Assembly (NCBI GenBank): GCA_016709545.1
Contig: JADJMO010000008.1
Coordinates: forward strand, 389,637 to 453,636
Reading direction: 5' to 3'
DNA from: Myxococcales bacterium
Lineage (GTDB): Bacteria > Myxococcota_A > Polyangia > Polyangiales > JADJMO01
DNA length: 64,000 nt
The notes beneath the pieces are model-generated. The model searched no databases. It was given only the letters and a program-made list of their open reading frames with translations, and had not been told where the DNA came from. Shown piece after piece: positions 42,927-52,046 of this stretch. Within the stretch, counting starts at the first letter, position 1. Each line of letters begins with the position of its first letter. A program made the translations under genes and the position numbers.

Positions 42927-45233
42927 ATGATCACGCCGTCGAGCAGCGTGTCGTTCGCGGGTCGCATCGGGTGGCTCGCCACCTCGACCACCGACGACGC
43001 CGCGCCCTTCGTCGGCCGGGTGGCCGAGCTCGCCCGGCTGCGTGCGCTGTTCGCCGCCGGCAGCTCGGTCGTACAGCTCGTCGGGCCCTCGGGCATCGGC
43101 AAGACCCGCCTCGCGCGCACCTTCGCGCGGCAGCGTCGCGGCGACTTCCAGCGCGCGTGGGTGTGCGACGTGCGCGAGCTCGTCGAGCCCGACGACGTGC
43201 TCGTCGCGATCGTGCGCGCGGTGCTCGGCGATGCGCGCGCGGCGGTGCCCGACCCACGCAAATCGGCGCCGCGCGTGCTCGAGCGGCGGGGCAAGGCGCT
43301 CGTCGTGCTGGACGACGTCGACGCCTCGGCGCGCTCTCTCGCCGAACCGCTCGCCTGGCTGCTCGCGGCAGCGCCCGACCTGCGGCTCTTGATCACCGGC
43401 CGCACGCTCGTGCCCACGGTCGAGGGCGCGCCGTTCCTGCTCGGGCCCCTGCGGTTCGAGGAGGGTGTCGCGTCCGAGGCGTACGAGCTGTTCCTCACGC
43501 GGCTGCGCGCGCTGCGCCCCGACCACCGCCCGTCGTCGCGGGAGCAAGGGGCGATCGCGTGGCTGTGCGAGCGGCTCGGTGGCGTGCCGCTCGCGATCGA
43601 GATGGCCGCCGCGCGCGCCGCGGTCGAGGGCACCGAGGCCGTGGGGCGTGCGCTCCCCGTGTCGCGGCCGCTCGAGAACCCGACCCCCGAGGCCGCGGCC
43701 GCCGCCGCGATCGCCTCGGCATTCAGCCTCTTGCCCCGCGCCGAGCAGGCCTGCCTCGCCCAGTGTTCCGTGTTCGCGGGCAGCTTCGGCCTCGACGCGG
43801 TGCGCGCGGTCGTGCAGCTCGAAGCGGGCGTCGACGCGGCCGACGTCGTGGTGTCCCTCGCGCGCCGCAACCTCCTCTCGACCACCCAGCTCGCGCCGCT
43901 GCGGTTCGCGATGGGCGCCTGCGTGCGCAGCCACTCGGCCCAGGTGCTCGAGACCTCGCTCTCCACGTGGGAGGTCGACGAGCGGCACGCGCACTTCTTC
44001 GGGCGCCTCGCCGAAGCCATCGTGCTGGTCGACCCGGAGCGCGGTTCGGCCTGGCTCACCGACGCTCTCCGCGACCGCGACAACCTCGACGCGGCCATGG
44101 CCTTCGCCGCGCGCAGCAACGAGCCCGCCCTCGTGTTGCGCCTCGCGTGGGCGCTCGACGCGGTGTCGCGCGGCGCGGGCATCACGGGCTCCGAGCTCGC
44201 CTGGGTCGACCAGGCCCTCGCGCTCGACGACGGCACGATCCCCGCCGTGCTGGTCGCGCACGCGCACGCCATCCGGGCCCGCGCCCTGCTGAGCCTGGGC
44301 TGGCTCTCCGAGGTGCGCGTCGCGGGCGAGCGCGCGCTGCCGTTCGCGGTCGAGTCCGGCGACGAGCGGCTCGAGAGCACGCTGCAGCACTCCATCGGAC
44401 AGGCGTGCTTCCAGCTCGGCGAGATGAACGAGGCGCTCGCGCGGTTCCAGCGCGCCCTCGTGCTCACCCGGGCCCGCGGCGATCGACCCGCCACCTCCGC
44501 GGTGCTGCAGCAGCTCGGCTCGGTGTACCAGTCGCTCGGCGACGGCGCCGAGGCGCGGAACCACCTCGAGGCCGCGCTCGCGCTCGCGGTGGCGGCGGGC
44601 GACGGCCCCGCCGAGGCCCGCGCCGCGATGAGCCTCGGATCCTACTACCTGGAGCAGGGCGAGCTCGACGCGGCCGACGGGCTCTACCAACGCGCCCGCG
44701 ACCTCACGCGCGCGCTCCGCATGCACCGGGCCCACCGCATCGTCATCGCGTACCTCGGCGTGCTCGCCTTCGACGCGGGGCGCCTGAACGAGGCCGAGTC
44801 GCTGCTGCGCCGCGCCGCGGTCGCGAGCGGCGAGGTGGGCGACCTGCGGGTGGAGGGGATCTTCGAGGGCGTGCGGGGCGCGGTGCTCGCCGCGCTCGAT
44901 CTGCGCGACGAGGCGCGTCAGTCGTTCGCCCGCGCGCGCGCGCTCCTCGGCGGGAACCTGTTCTTCTCGGCGGTCATCGACGTGCACCGCGGCCACCTCG
45001 ATCTCGCCGACGCGCGCGTCGAGACCGACGCGGTGCGCGCGCGCTCATTGCGCCTCGCCGCGCGCATGCGGATCGAGGACGCGCACTCCGCCGGAGAGGC
45101 GCGCACCGGGGCGGCCGAGGGGGACCACCGCTCGCTGGTCGAGCGCTCCGACGACGCCCGCATCGCGGTCCGCATCCTCGAGAGGGCCCTCGCGCGGCCC
45201 GTGCTCGAGGCCGTTCCCGGGTCTCGCCGGTGA
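42927..45233 (+). CDS. STAND-type NTPase with TPR repeats
   Basis: A 768-residue protein. The NTPase domain begins PFVGRVAELARLRALF and has Walker A LVGPSGIGKTRLA near residue 58 and Walker B ALVVLDDVD near residue 130. The C-terminal half (about 400-720) consists of TPR-type helical repeats (LGEMNEALARFQRAL, LGDGAEARNHLEAAL and LEQGELDAADGLYQRA). This is the AfsR/LuxR-type STAND architecture but without a DNA-binding or enzymatic output domain at either end. It could be a signalling scaffold or need a partner. A single transcription unit preceded by a small hairpin (42832-42847). Confidence 0.8.
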   Translation: MITPSSSVSFAGRIGWLATSTTDDAAPFVGRVAELARLRALFAAGSSVVQLVGPSGIGKTRLARTFARQRRGDFQRAWVCDVRELVEPDDVLVAIVRAVLGDARAAVPDPRKSAPRVLERRGKALVVLDDVDASARSLAEPLAWLLAAAPDLRLLITGRTLVPTVEGAPFLLGPLRFEEGVASEAYELFLTRLRALRPDHRPSSREQGAIAWLCERLGGVPLAIEMAAARAAVEGTEAVGRALPVSRPLENPTPEAAAAAAIASAFSLLPRAEQACLAQCSVFAGSFGLDAVRAVVQLEAGVDAADVVVSLARRNLLSTTQLAPLRFAMGACVRSHSAQVLETSLSTWEVDERHAHFFGRLAEAIVLVDPERGSAWLTDALRDRDNLDAAMAFAARSNEPALVLRLAWALDAVSRGAGITGSELAWVDQALALDDGTIPAVLVAHAHAIRARALLSLGWLSEVRVAGERALPFAVESGDERLESTLQHSIGQACFQLGEMNEALARFQRALVLTRARGDRPATSAVLQQLGSVYQSLGDGAEARNHLEAALALAVAAGDGPAEARAAMSLGSYYLEQGELDAADGLYQRARDLTRALRMHRAHRIVIAYLGVLAFDAGRLNEAESLLRRAAVASGEVGDLRVEGIFEGVRGAVLAALDLRDEARQSFARARALLGGNLFFSAVIDVHRGHLDLADARVETDAVRARSLRLAARMRIEDAHSAGEARTGAAEGDHRSLVERSDDARIAVRILERALARPVLEAVPGSRR

Positions 45234-45262
45234 ACCCAGGCTCGTGCTAGCTTCGCAGCTCC

Positions 45263-45448
45263 ATGTCCCGCTCGGTCTTCTTCGGCTTCGTCACCCTCGC
45301 CCTCGCCCTCGGGCCCGCCCTCTTCGGCTGCGACAAGGCCGAGCGCTGGGGCTCGCCGTGGGCTGCCGGCAGCGCGAGCGGCGCGAGCTCGGCCGTCGAG
45401 CCGGGCGCCGCCAAGCCCGCGGCCTCGACGCCCGCTGCTCATCACTGA
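45263..45448 (+). CDS. Small lipoprotein
   Basis: A 61-residue predicted lipoprotein: signal SVFFGFVTLALALGPALFGC with lipobox Cys, then an Ala/Ser/Gly/Pro-rich mature part ending AHH. Such short anchors are common in this genus. It lies between the STAND gene and the monooxygenase. The function is unknown and it may be expressed alone. Confidence 0.6.
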   Translation: MSRSVFFGFVTLALALGPALFGCDKAERWGSPWAAGSASGASSAVEPGAAKPAASTPAAHH

Positions 45449-45481
45449 TTGACTGATCCCAGACCCCCGGAGGGTCCCAGC

Positions 45482-47164
45482 ATGTCCGACGTCTCCGCGG
45501 TGTTGGTCGTGGGCGCGGGGCCCACCGGCCTGGTGCTCGGCACCGAGCTCGCGCGCCGGGGTGTGCGCGTCCGCGTGGTCGACAAGGCCCCCGAAGCGAG
45601 CAAGCTCTCTCGCGCGATCGTGCTGCACGCGCGCACCCTCGAGATCCTCGACTCGCTGGGGATCGTCGGGGAGCTGCTCCGGTCGGGCCACCAGCTCGGG
45701 GGCGCGCGCCTGTACTCGGGCGAGCGGCTCGTCGTGTCGGCCAGCTTCGACGAGCTCGACACCCGCTTCCCCTTCGCGCTCGCCATCCCTCAGTACGAGA
45801 CCGAGCGCCACCTCGAGTGGGCGCTGCAGTCGCACGGCGTGAAGGTCGAGCGCGGCGTCGAGCTGACCGATCTCGTGCAGCTCGACGACCGCGTGCGCGC
45901 GACCTTGCGCCTCGCCGATGGGTCCACCGAGACCGTCGAGGCCGCCTACGCGGTCGGGTGCGACGGCGCGCACTCGCTGGTGCGCAAGAAGGTCGGGCTC
46001 GAGTTCGAGGGCGAGCAGTTCCCGGAGGGCTTCTTCCTCGCCGACGTGCGGTTGCGCGCGCCCGCGATCCCGAGGGAGTTCATCACCACCTACTTCACCG
46101 AGGAGGGGATGCTCGCCTGCTTCCCCATGCCCGACGATAGATTTCGCCTCATCGCGACGAGCCCGGTGGAGAAGGACGGCGCGCTCACCCTCGAGGAACT
46201 GCAGGAGTGCCTGGATCGTCGCGCGCCCGGTGGAGCCATCGCCTTCGACCCCGCGTGGCTCGCGCGCTTCCGCGTCCATTCGCGACAGGTCTCGGCGTAC
46301 CGCAAGGACCGTGTGTTCCTCGCCGGTGACGCCGCACACATCCACAGCCCCGCCGGCGGGCAGGGCATGAACACCGGGATCCAGGACGCCCACAACCTCG
46401 GGTGGAAGCTCGCGCTGGTGATCGGCGGTCACGCGCACGACGTGCTGCTCGACAGCTACCACGCGGAGCGCCACCAGGTCGGCGCCGCGCTGCTCCGGTC
46501 GACGGAGCTCGCGACGCGGGTGGGGACGTTCAAGAGCCCGGTGGCGCGCGCGGTGCGCGATCGCATCGCCCACTTCATGTCGAGCCTCGAGGTGGTGCAG
46601 CAGCGGATCATGCGGTCGATCGCCGAGCTCGACCTCGACTACAAGGCGAGCCCCATCGTCGAGAACTTCCAGGAGTCGCTCTTCACCGCGCGCGTCGGCG
46701 ACGAGGCCGCCGGCGAGGGCCCGACGATCCGCGCCTGGCGCGAGTTCCACGCGGCGCCGCACGCCGGGGCGCGCGCGCCCGACGCGACGTGCCTGCTCGA
46801 TGGCAAGGAGACGCGGCTCTCGGCGCTGTTCGGCGGGGGCGCGCACACGCTGCTGCTGTTCGACGGCCGGGCGGCGACCGAGCACGGCTACGACAACCTC
46901 GCGCGGATCGCCGCGGTGGTACACGCGCAGCACGGCGATCGAGTGCGCGTGCACGTGGTGGTGCCGCGGGCGGTGCGTCCCTCGAGCCTCCCGGGCGACC
47001 TCTCGGTGCTGCTCGATCCCGAGGGCGAGGTCGAGCACCGCTACGGCGCCGCGTGCGAGTGCGCGTACCTGATCCGGCCCGACCTGTACGTCGGCTTCCG
47101 CATGCAGCCCGCGGTGCCCGAGCGCCTCGTGCGCTACCTCGAGCAGACGCTGCGACTGCGCTAG
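45482..47164 (+). CDS. FAD-dependent monooxygenase (phenol hydroxylase type)
   Basis: A 560-residue class A flavoprotein hydroxylase. It has the FAD dinucleotide loop VVGAGPTGLVLGTELARRG at residues 8-26, the DG-type motif VGCDGAHSLVRKKVG near residue 160 and the GD motif FLAGDAAHIHSPAGGQGMN near residue 278. The C-terminal domain (about 400-555) resembles the thioredoxin-like part of PHOX-type enzymes. These proteins hydroxylate aromatic compounds using NAD(P)H and oxygen. ATG at 45482 follows a GGAGGG ribosome-binding sequence; a start at 45449 is less likely. No catabolic operon surrounds it. Confidence 0.87.
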   Translation: MSDVSAVLVVGAGPTGLVLGTELARRGVRVRVVDKAPEASKLSRAIVLHARTLEILDSLGIVGELLRSGHQLGGARLYSGERLVVSASFDELDTRFPFALAIPQYETERHLEWALQSHGVKVERGVELTDLVQLDDRVRATLRLADGSTETVEAAYAVGCDGAHSLVRKKVGLEFEGEQFPEGFFLADVRLRAPAIPREFITTYFTEEGMLACFPMPDDRFRLIATSPVEKDGALTLEELQECLDRRAPGGAIAFDPAWLARFRVHSRQVSAYRKDRVFLAGDAAHIHSPAGGQGMNTGIQDAHNLGWKLALVIGGHAHDVLLDSYHAERHQVGAALLRSTELATRVGTFKSPVARAVRDRIAHFMSSLEVVQQRIMRSIAELDLDYKASPIVENFQESLFTARVGDEAAGEGPTIRAWREFHAAPHAGARAPDATCLLDGKETRLSALFGGGAHTLLLFDGRAATEHGYDNLARIAAVVHAQHGDRVRVHVVVPRAVRPSSLPGDLSVLLDPEGEVEHRYGAACECAYLIRPDLYVGFRMQPAVPERLVRYLEQTLRLR

Positions 47165-47409
47165 GCCTCGCCCTTGGCGCCCTGGGCGTAGCGCTGGGTG
47201 ATCTCCTCGACCGCGACGGAGAGGTCCTCGATCGCGCCCTCCTTGTCGCCCTTGAGGTAGGCGCGGAGGCCGTCGACGGCGACCATCGCGATGGAGGCGT
47301 TCACCCGCCGGTCGGCCAGGACACCCTGCACGTCCGGGTTCTTGAGGAGATCGACGATCTCGTCGAACAGCTCGTCGATCTCGCGGGTGACGGACTCCGG
47401 ACTCGTCAT
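47161..47409 (-). CDS. Small helical hypothetical protein
   Basis: An 82-residue soluble protein, mostly helical and acidic (REIDELFDEIVDLLKNPDVQ, then AVDGLRAYLKGDKEGAIEDL). It overlaps the end of the monooxygenase by four bases, tail to tail. ATG at 47409 is preferred over 47445 because the extra N-terminal residues look like antisense of the promoter region. No family was recognised. Confidence 0.6.
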   Translation of the reverse strand: MTSPESVTREIDELFDEIVDLLKNPDVQGVLADRRVNASIAMVAVDGLRAYLKGDKEGAIEDLSVAVEEITQRYAQGAKGEA

Positions 47410-47447
47410 GCCGTTCGGCGTAGCCCGCGCTACGCTCGCGGCCAACC

Positions 47448-48020
47448 ATGAAGCGCACTTTCGTGTGGTCGCTGGTCGTCTTCGGTCCGGTCTTCGGCTT
47501 CGCGGCGCCCGGCTGCGCCAAGAAGCTCACCAAGGACGAGTGCAACGCGATGCTGGGCCGTTCGATCGGCATGCTCGCCTACCCCGGTGGCTCGGGAGAG
47601 CCGCGCAACGAACTCGGCCTCTACGGCGGCATCCCCGGGCTCGACGTGGAGAAGCTCCGCAAGGACGCGAAGGGACCGACCAAGGCGGCGATCGAGGAGT
47701 TCGACAAGGTGTGCATCGGGGCGACCGATCAGGCCGCGTTCCTCTGCGCGCGGCACGCCAACGACGCGACCCAGCTGTGGGCCTGCGGCGGCATGGTGAG
47801 CGAGGCCAAGAAGGCGGCCACCCTCGCCAAGGACATGCTCCCCCGGAAGTACGACGCGAACCAGTGCTCGGCCTACGCGCAGCACGCGATCGCCATCGGG
47901 GCCCTCACCGCCGACGACGTCAGCAAGGCCGTCCAGGACTGCGACACCTGGCTCCCGATCGGGCGGTACGATTGCCGTATGGCCGCCAAGGACGCCCAGG
48001 CCTGGAAAACCTGCCCGTAG
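47448..48020 (+). CDS. Lipoprotein of unknown function
   Basis: A 190-residue predicted lipoprotein: signal VWSLVVFGPVFGFAAPGCAKK with lipobox Cys, then a domain with six Cys (DECNAML, KVCIGATD, FLCARHAN, WACGGM, QCSAYA and DCDTW), presumably disulfide-bonded. It is divergent from the small helical gene with 38 bases between. No family was recognised. It directly precedes accC. Confidence 0.65.
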   Translation: MKRTFVWSLVVFGPVFGFAAPGCAKKLTKDECNAMLGRSIGMLAYPGGSGEPRNELGLYGGIPGLDVEKLRKDAKGPTKAAIEEFDKVCIGATDQAAFLCARHANDATQLWACGGMVSEAKKAATLAKDMLPRKYDANQCSAYAQHAIAIGALTADDVSKAVQDCDTWLPIGRYDCRMAAKDAQAWKTCP

Positions 48021-48043
48021 CGTGATACTTCGCACGCTAAGCA

Positions 48044-49423
48044 ATGGCCAGCCCGCTCTTCGACAAGGTCCTCATCGCCAACCGCGGCGAGATCGCCCGC
48101 CGGATCGCCCGCACCTGCAAGCGCCTCGGCATCGCGACCGTCGCCGTCTACAGCGACGCCGACGAGTCCGCGCCGCACGTCCGCGAGTGTGACGAGGCCG
48201 TGCGCCTCGGCCCCGCGCCGGTGAAGGAGAGCTACCTGAACGTCGAGGCCATCCTCGCGGCCGCGAAGCAGACCGGCGCGCAGGCGATCCACCCGGGCTA
48301 CGGGCTCGTCAGCGAGAAGGGCTCGTTCGCGCGCGCGGTGGTCGAGGCGGGCCTCGTGTTCGTCGGCCCCCCGGGCGACGTGCTCGACCAGTTCGGCGAC
48401 AAGATGAAGGCCCGCCACGTCGCGCTCGCCGCCGGGGTGCCGCCGGTCCCCGGGATCGACGCGCCGCTGCCCGCGGGCGACGTCGAGATCGCCCGGCAGG
48501 AGTGCGCGCGCATCGGCTACCCGATCGTGGTCAAGGCGGTGGGCGGCGGCGGCGGCATTGGCATGCAGATCGTCCGCGACGAGGCCGGCCTCGAGCGCGC
48601 GCTGAAATCGTGCAGCGACCGCGCCGCGCAGGCGTTCGGAGACGCGCGCGTCTACCTCGAGCGCTACCTCGAGCAGCCGCGCCACATCGAGATCCAGGTG
48701 TTCTGCGACACCCACGGCAACGCGGTGGCCCTCGGCGAGCGCGAGTGCTCGCTGCAGCGTCGGCACCAGAAGGTCCTCGAGGAGTCGCCCTCGCCGCTGC
48801 TCGACGACGCGGCCCGCGCCACGTTCTTCCGCCGCGCGCTCGACGTGGTGAAGCACGCCAACTACGTGAACGCCGGCACGGTCGAGATGATCGTCGACGC
48901 GCGCAGCCCGGCCGAGCCGTACTTCCTCGAGGTGAACGCGCGCCTGCAGGTGGAGCACCCGGTGACGGAGATGTGCACGGGGCTCGACCTCGTGGAGGCG
49001 CAGCTCCGCGTGGCGAAGGGCGAGCCGCTGCCGCCGGAGCTCTTGTCGGTGCAGCGCCGCGGGCACGCGATCGAGGTGCGCATCTACGCGGAGGAGCCGC
49101 GCAAGGGATTCCTGCCGCGCCCGGGACCGATCGACCAGGTGACCTGGCCGAAGACGGACGCGGGCCTGCGGGTGGACGCGGGGGTGGAGCAGGGGTCGAA
49201 GGTGACGCCGTTCTACGACCCGATGATCGCGAAGATCATCGCGCACGCGCCGGATCGCGCGAGCGCGATCGCGCGGCTCGACGCGGCGCTGGCGGAGCTG
49301 TCGATCGGGCCCTGCATCACGAACACGGAGTTCCTCCGCGACGTGCTGAAGAGCGAGCGCTTCGGCAGCGGCGCGTACGACACGCTGTTCGCGGAAGCGT
49401 TCGCGAAGCAGCCCCGCACCTGA
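48044..49423 (+). CDS. accC: Biotin carboxylase (AccC-like)
   Basis: A 459-residue ATP-grasp biotin carboxylase subunit. It opens FDKVLIANRGEIARRIARTC and has HPGYGLVSE, the Gly-rich loop KAVGGGGGIGMQIV, EIQVFCDTHGNAVALGEREC and the active-site EVNARLQVEHPVTEM. It supplies carboxybiotin to acetyl-CoA or propionyl-CoA carboxylase. The Gly-rich loop reads GGIGM rather than the GGRGM of E. coli AccC, a form I recall from related carboxylases. No accB or carboxyltransferase gene adjoins; AccB must come from elsewhere. Confidence 0.87.
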   Translation: MASPLFDKVLIANRGEIARRIARTCKRLGIATVAVYSDADESAPHVRECDEAVRLGPAPVKESYLNVEAILAAAKQTGAQAIHPGYGLVSEKGSFARAVVEAGLVFVGPPGDVLDQFGDKMKARHVALAAGVPPVPGIDAPLPAGDVEIARQECARIGYPIVVKAVGGGGGIGMQIVRDEAGLERALKSCSDRAAQAFGDARVYLERYLEQPRHIEIQVFCDTHGNAVALGERECSLQRRHQKVLEESPSPLLDDAARATFFRRALDVVKHANYVNAGTVEMIVDARSPAEPYFLEVNARLQVEHPVTEMCTGLDLVEAQLRVAKGEPLPPELLSVQRRGHAIEVRIYAEEPRKGFLPRPGPIDQVTWPKTDAGLRVDAGVEQGSKVTPFYDPMIAKIIAHAPDRASAIARLDAALAELSIGPCITNTEFLRDVLKSERFGSGAYDTLFAEAFAKQPRT

Positions 49424-49460
49424 CGATTGCGAGGGCGGCGGCGCGTCGGTAGGACGCAAC

Positions 49461-50138
49461 ATGTCCACCGAAGTCGAGACGTTCGTGCCGTGGGCACCGA
49501 TCCCTGGGGCGCCGGCCCGGCCGAATCCACGCTTGTCCGGCCTTCACTTCACGCAGGGTGACCTGGTGGTCCAGCTGCTCGTGGGAGAGAGCGACACGCC
49601 CGCCCGGATGACCTTCGAGTCGGTCGTGGCCTTCCGGGCGACGGACGAGGGCAACAAGCTCGAGCTCTGGGCCGGCCACGATCAGTGCCTCGGCGGCCTC
49701 CACCTCGTGGAGCACTCGACCTACCTCCGCGAGACCTGCGCGGAGAGCTGCGACGTCCTCGAGGCCGAGGGGCTCGTGCACTACGCGATCTACACGGACA
49801 ACGAGTGCGTCGACGTGATCGCGCGCCGTCCACCGAACGTGGTCGTCGGGGAGCTGCGGCCGGGGCACTGCTGCGACTGGATGGAGCGCCAGGTCGCGGT
49901 CGAACCATGGGAACAGGCGAGCCCGGATCGAGCCGTACGCTTCTCGACGAAGTACTGTGAGTACGGCATCGCCATGGGCGGGTCCACGATGCGCATCGCC
50001 CACTGTCCCTGGTGCGGCAGTGACCTCCCGGCCTCGCTGCGAGAAGCTGCGCTCGCCGAGGTGGAGTGGAGCGGCCTCGATCCTGCCGTCGACGCGCGCA
50101 CGGCCGACCTGCGGATGGAAGGCTGGCGGAAGATGTGA
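49461..50138 (+). CDS. CPWCG-motif protein, DUF6980-like C-terminus
   Basis: A 225-residue protein with two parts. The N-terminal 130 residues are beta-rich (LSGLHFTQGDLVVQLLVGES, EDCVDVIARRPP-like) with a Cys-rich patch (YLRETCAESCDVLEAEG). The C-terminal part has YCEYGIAMGGSTMRIAHCPW and CGSDLPASLREAAL, like DUF6980 proteins, which are small and often found among immunity-like genes. It is tail to tail with the rpn gene (4-base gap). Its function may be immunity or defence, but this is inference only. Confidence 0.6.
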   Translation: MSTEVETFVPWAPIPGAPARPNPRLSGLHFTQGDLVVQLLVGESDTPARMTFESVVAFRATDEGNKLELWAGHDQCLGGLHLVEHSTYLRETCAESCDVLEAEGLVHYAIYTDNECVDVIARRPPNVVVGELRPGHCCDWMERQVAVEPWEQASPDRAVRFSTKYCEYGIAMGGSTMRIAHCPWCGSDLPASLREAALAEVEWSGLDPAVDARTADLRMEGWRKM

Positions 50139-50142
50139 CGGA

Positions 50143-51090
50143 CTACCCCGGGAGCGCGCGGGTCGTGCGCAGGGACGTGAGGATCGTGTCGAGCTCGGTG
50201 AGCTCCGCACGCGCGAGGCGGGCATGGAGCTGGTCGTCGACCGGGATGGCGAGGAGCTCGCACACACCGAGGATCGCCTCGACACGTCCCTTGGCGAGTC
50301 CCACAGCAAGTCCTTGATCGAGCCCCTCGACGCGTCCCTTGGCCATTCCTTCGGCGAGCCCTTGCGTGAGACCTTCGGCCCGTCCCTCGGCCCGCACGGT
50401 TTCGTGGACGGTCTCGAGGAAGAGTCGTTGCTTCAGGCGCGCCTCGTAGAGGGCGCGCGCGGCCGGATCGGCCGAGAGCCGCTCCAGTGCTTCCTTCGCC
50501 TCTGCCATGATGGGGTGCTCCTTGGCCAAGGATTCTAGCTCGCCGGCGTCGACGGTGCGAAGGAAGCGGACCCAGTAGTGGAGCAGGTCGTCGGGCGCCG
50601 CATCCAGCAGCGGCAGCTCGAGGAGGTGGATCTCGAGGAGCTCCTCGTCGCCGAACGGCGTGTGGTCGTGGACCTCGCGGAGGGCGTAGATGGCGTGGAA
50701 GCGGCCGCTGATCCGGGCGTCGAGGAACACGATGCCGATGACGCGCTCGAGCTCGGTGTGCGGCTGGCCGCGTTCGAGCTGGCTGCCGAGGACGCGCGCC
50801 CACTGAAAGAGCCAACGCTTCTCCGAGTGCCCGCGCGGATCGCACTGCATCTCGACGTTGACCCGGCCGCCGCCCTCGAGCCGCACGAGCAGATCGACGA
50901 ACAGCGCCCGGTCACCGGCCTGCTCGGGGAGGAGTTCGCGATTGAGGACGGTGACCCCGAGGATGGGCTGTCGTGGCCGGAGCACCGCGGTCAATAACGA
51001 GATGAGGAGCCGCTCGTTGTCCGGCTCGGAGAAGAGCATCTTGAAGGCGATGTCGACCTTGGGGTGGAAGAGCGCGGCCATGCCGAGCAC
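50143..51090 (-). CDS. Rpn family PD-(D/E)XK nuclease
   Basis: A 315-residue recombination-promoting nuclease/putative transposase (Rpn) family protein. It opens ALFHPKVDIAFKMLFSEPDN, has the nuclease core LFVDLLVRLEGGGRVNVEMQ near residues 63-82 (Asp and Glu-x-Gln) and continues RWLFQWARVLGSQLERGQ. The C-terminal part carries degenerate four-residue repeats (AEGxAxG type, about 245-280). In E. coli, Rpn proteins are DNA endonucleases whose C-terminal part can be translated alone as an inhibitor. ATG at 51090 is used. The next gene upstream is a damaged copy. Confidence 0.88.
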   Translation of the reverse strand: MLGMAALFHPKVDIAFKMLFSEPDNERLLISLLTAVLRPRQPILGVTVLNRELLPEQAGDRALFVDLLVRLEGGGRVNVEMQCDPRGHSEKRWLFQWARVLGSQLERGQPHTELERVIGIVFLDARISGRFHAIYALREVHDHTPFGDEELLEIHLLELPLLDAAPDDLLHYWVRFLRTVDAGELESLAKEHPIMAEAKEALERLSADPAARALYEARLKQRLFLETVHETVRAEGRAEGLTQGLAEGMAKGRVEGLDQGLAVGLAKGRVEAILGVCELLAIPVDDQLHARLARAELTELDTILTSLRTTRALPG

Positions 51091-51209
51091 ATAGCCAGCG
51101 CGGGCCCCGTGCGCCCGCCGCCGGCGGTCAGGGAATGTCCGCCGTCGCGAGCCATGGCCGTGTTACGGCTTCACTCGAGAATGCTCGAAGGTTTTCGTGG
51201 GTCGAGGCG

Positions 51210-51988
51210 TCAGGTCGGGAGCGCGCGGGTCGTGCGCAGGGACGTGAGGATCGCGTCGAGTTCGGTGAGCTCTGCCCGCGCGAGACGGGCACGGAGCTGG
51301 TCATCGACCGGGATCGCGAGGAGCTCGCACATGCCGACGATCGCCTCGACGCGCCCCTTGGCGAGTCCTTCGGCAAGACCTTCGGCCCGCACGACTTCGT
51401 GGACGGTCTCGAGGAACAGTCGCTGCTTGAGGCGCGCCTCGTAGAGGGCGCGCGCGGCCGGATCGGCCGAGAGCCGCTCCAGTGCTTCCTTCGCCTCTGC
51501 CATGATGGGGTGCTCCTTGGCCAACGATTCTAGCTCGCCGGCGTCGACGGTGCGAAGGAAGCGGACCCAGTAGTGGAGCAGGTCGTCGGGCGCCGCATCC
51601 AGTAGCGGCAGCTCGAGGAGGTGGATCTCGAGGAGCTCCTCGTCGCCGAAGGGCGTGTGGTCGTGGACCTCGCGGAGGCCGTAGATGGCGTGGAAGCGCC
51701 CGCTGATCCGGGCGTCGAGGAACACGATGCCGATGACGCGCTCGAGCTCGGTGTGCGGCTGGCCGCGTTCGAGCTGGCTGCCGAGGACGCGCGCCCACTG
51801 GAAGAGCCAACGCTTCTCCGAGTGCCCTCGCGGATCGCACTGAGGACGCTGACCCCGAGGATGGGCTGTCGTGGCCGGAGCACCGCGGTCAACAACGAGA
51901 CGAGCAGCCGCTCGTTGTCCGGCTCGGAGAAGAGCATCTTGAAGGCGATGTCGACCTTGGGGTGGAAGAGCGCGGCCATGCCGAGCAC
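51210..51988 (-). pseudogene. Rpn copy lacking the nuclease core
   Basis: The second rpn copy. Its start (51988) matches the first to GVSVL, then a 97-base deletion with TG at both ends removes the region equivalent to NRELLPEQAGDRALFVDLLV through EMQ and shifts the frame, so a full-length nuclease cannot be made. The remaining frame is open again as a 171-residue product from ATG 51725 (FLDARISGRFHAIYGL to the stop at 51210), equal to the C-terminal half of the intact gene. It may be a pseudogene or may supply only the C-terminal part. The repeat tract is about 22 residues shorter than in the first copy. Confidence 0.8.
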
Positions 51989-52046
51989 ATAGCCAGCGCG
52001 GGCCCCGGGCGCCCGCCGCCGGCGGTCAGGGAATGTCCGCCCTGGT

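Larger units (their letters stand above)
50143..52041. repeat. Tandem duplication of the rpn gene with its upstream region
   Basis: The block 50143-51142 (rpn plus about 50 bases upstream) is repeated at about 51208-52041, in the same orientation and nearly identical. The copy lacks 97 bases (equivalent to 50848-50944 in the intact one) and has fewer C-terminal repeats. Identity extends through GGAATGTCCGCC upstream of both genes, so they presumably had the same promoter. Confidence 0.85.

Noticed and set aside
51091..51209. Possible separate small gene between the two rpn copies
   Set aside because: It is the upstream part of the duplicated unit and aligns with 51989-52041; no convincing start and frame are present.
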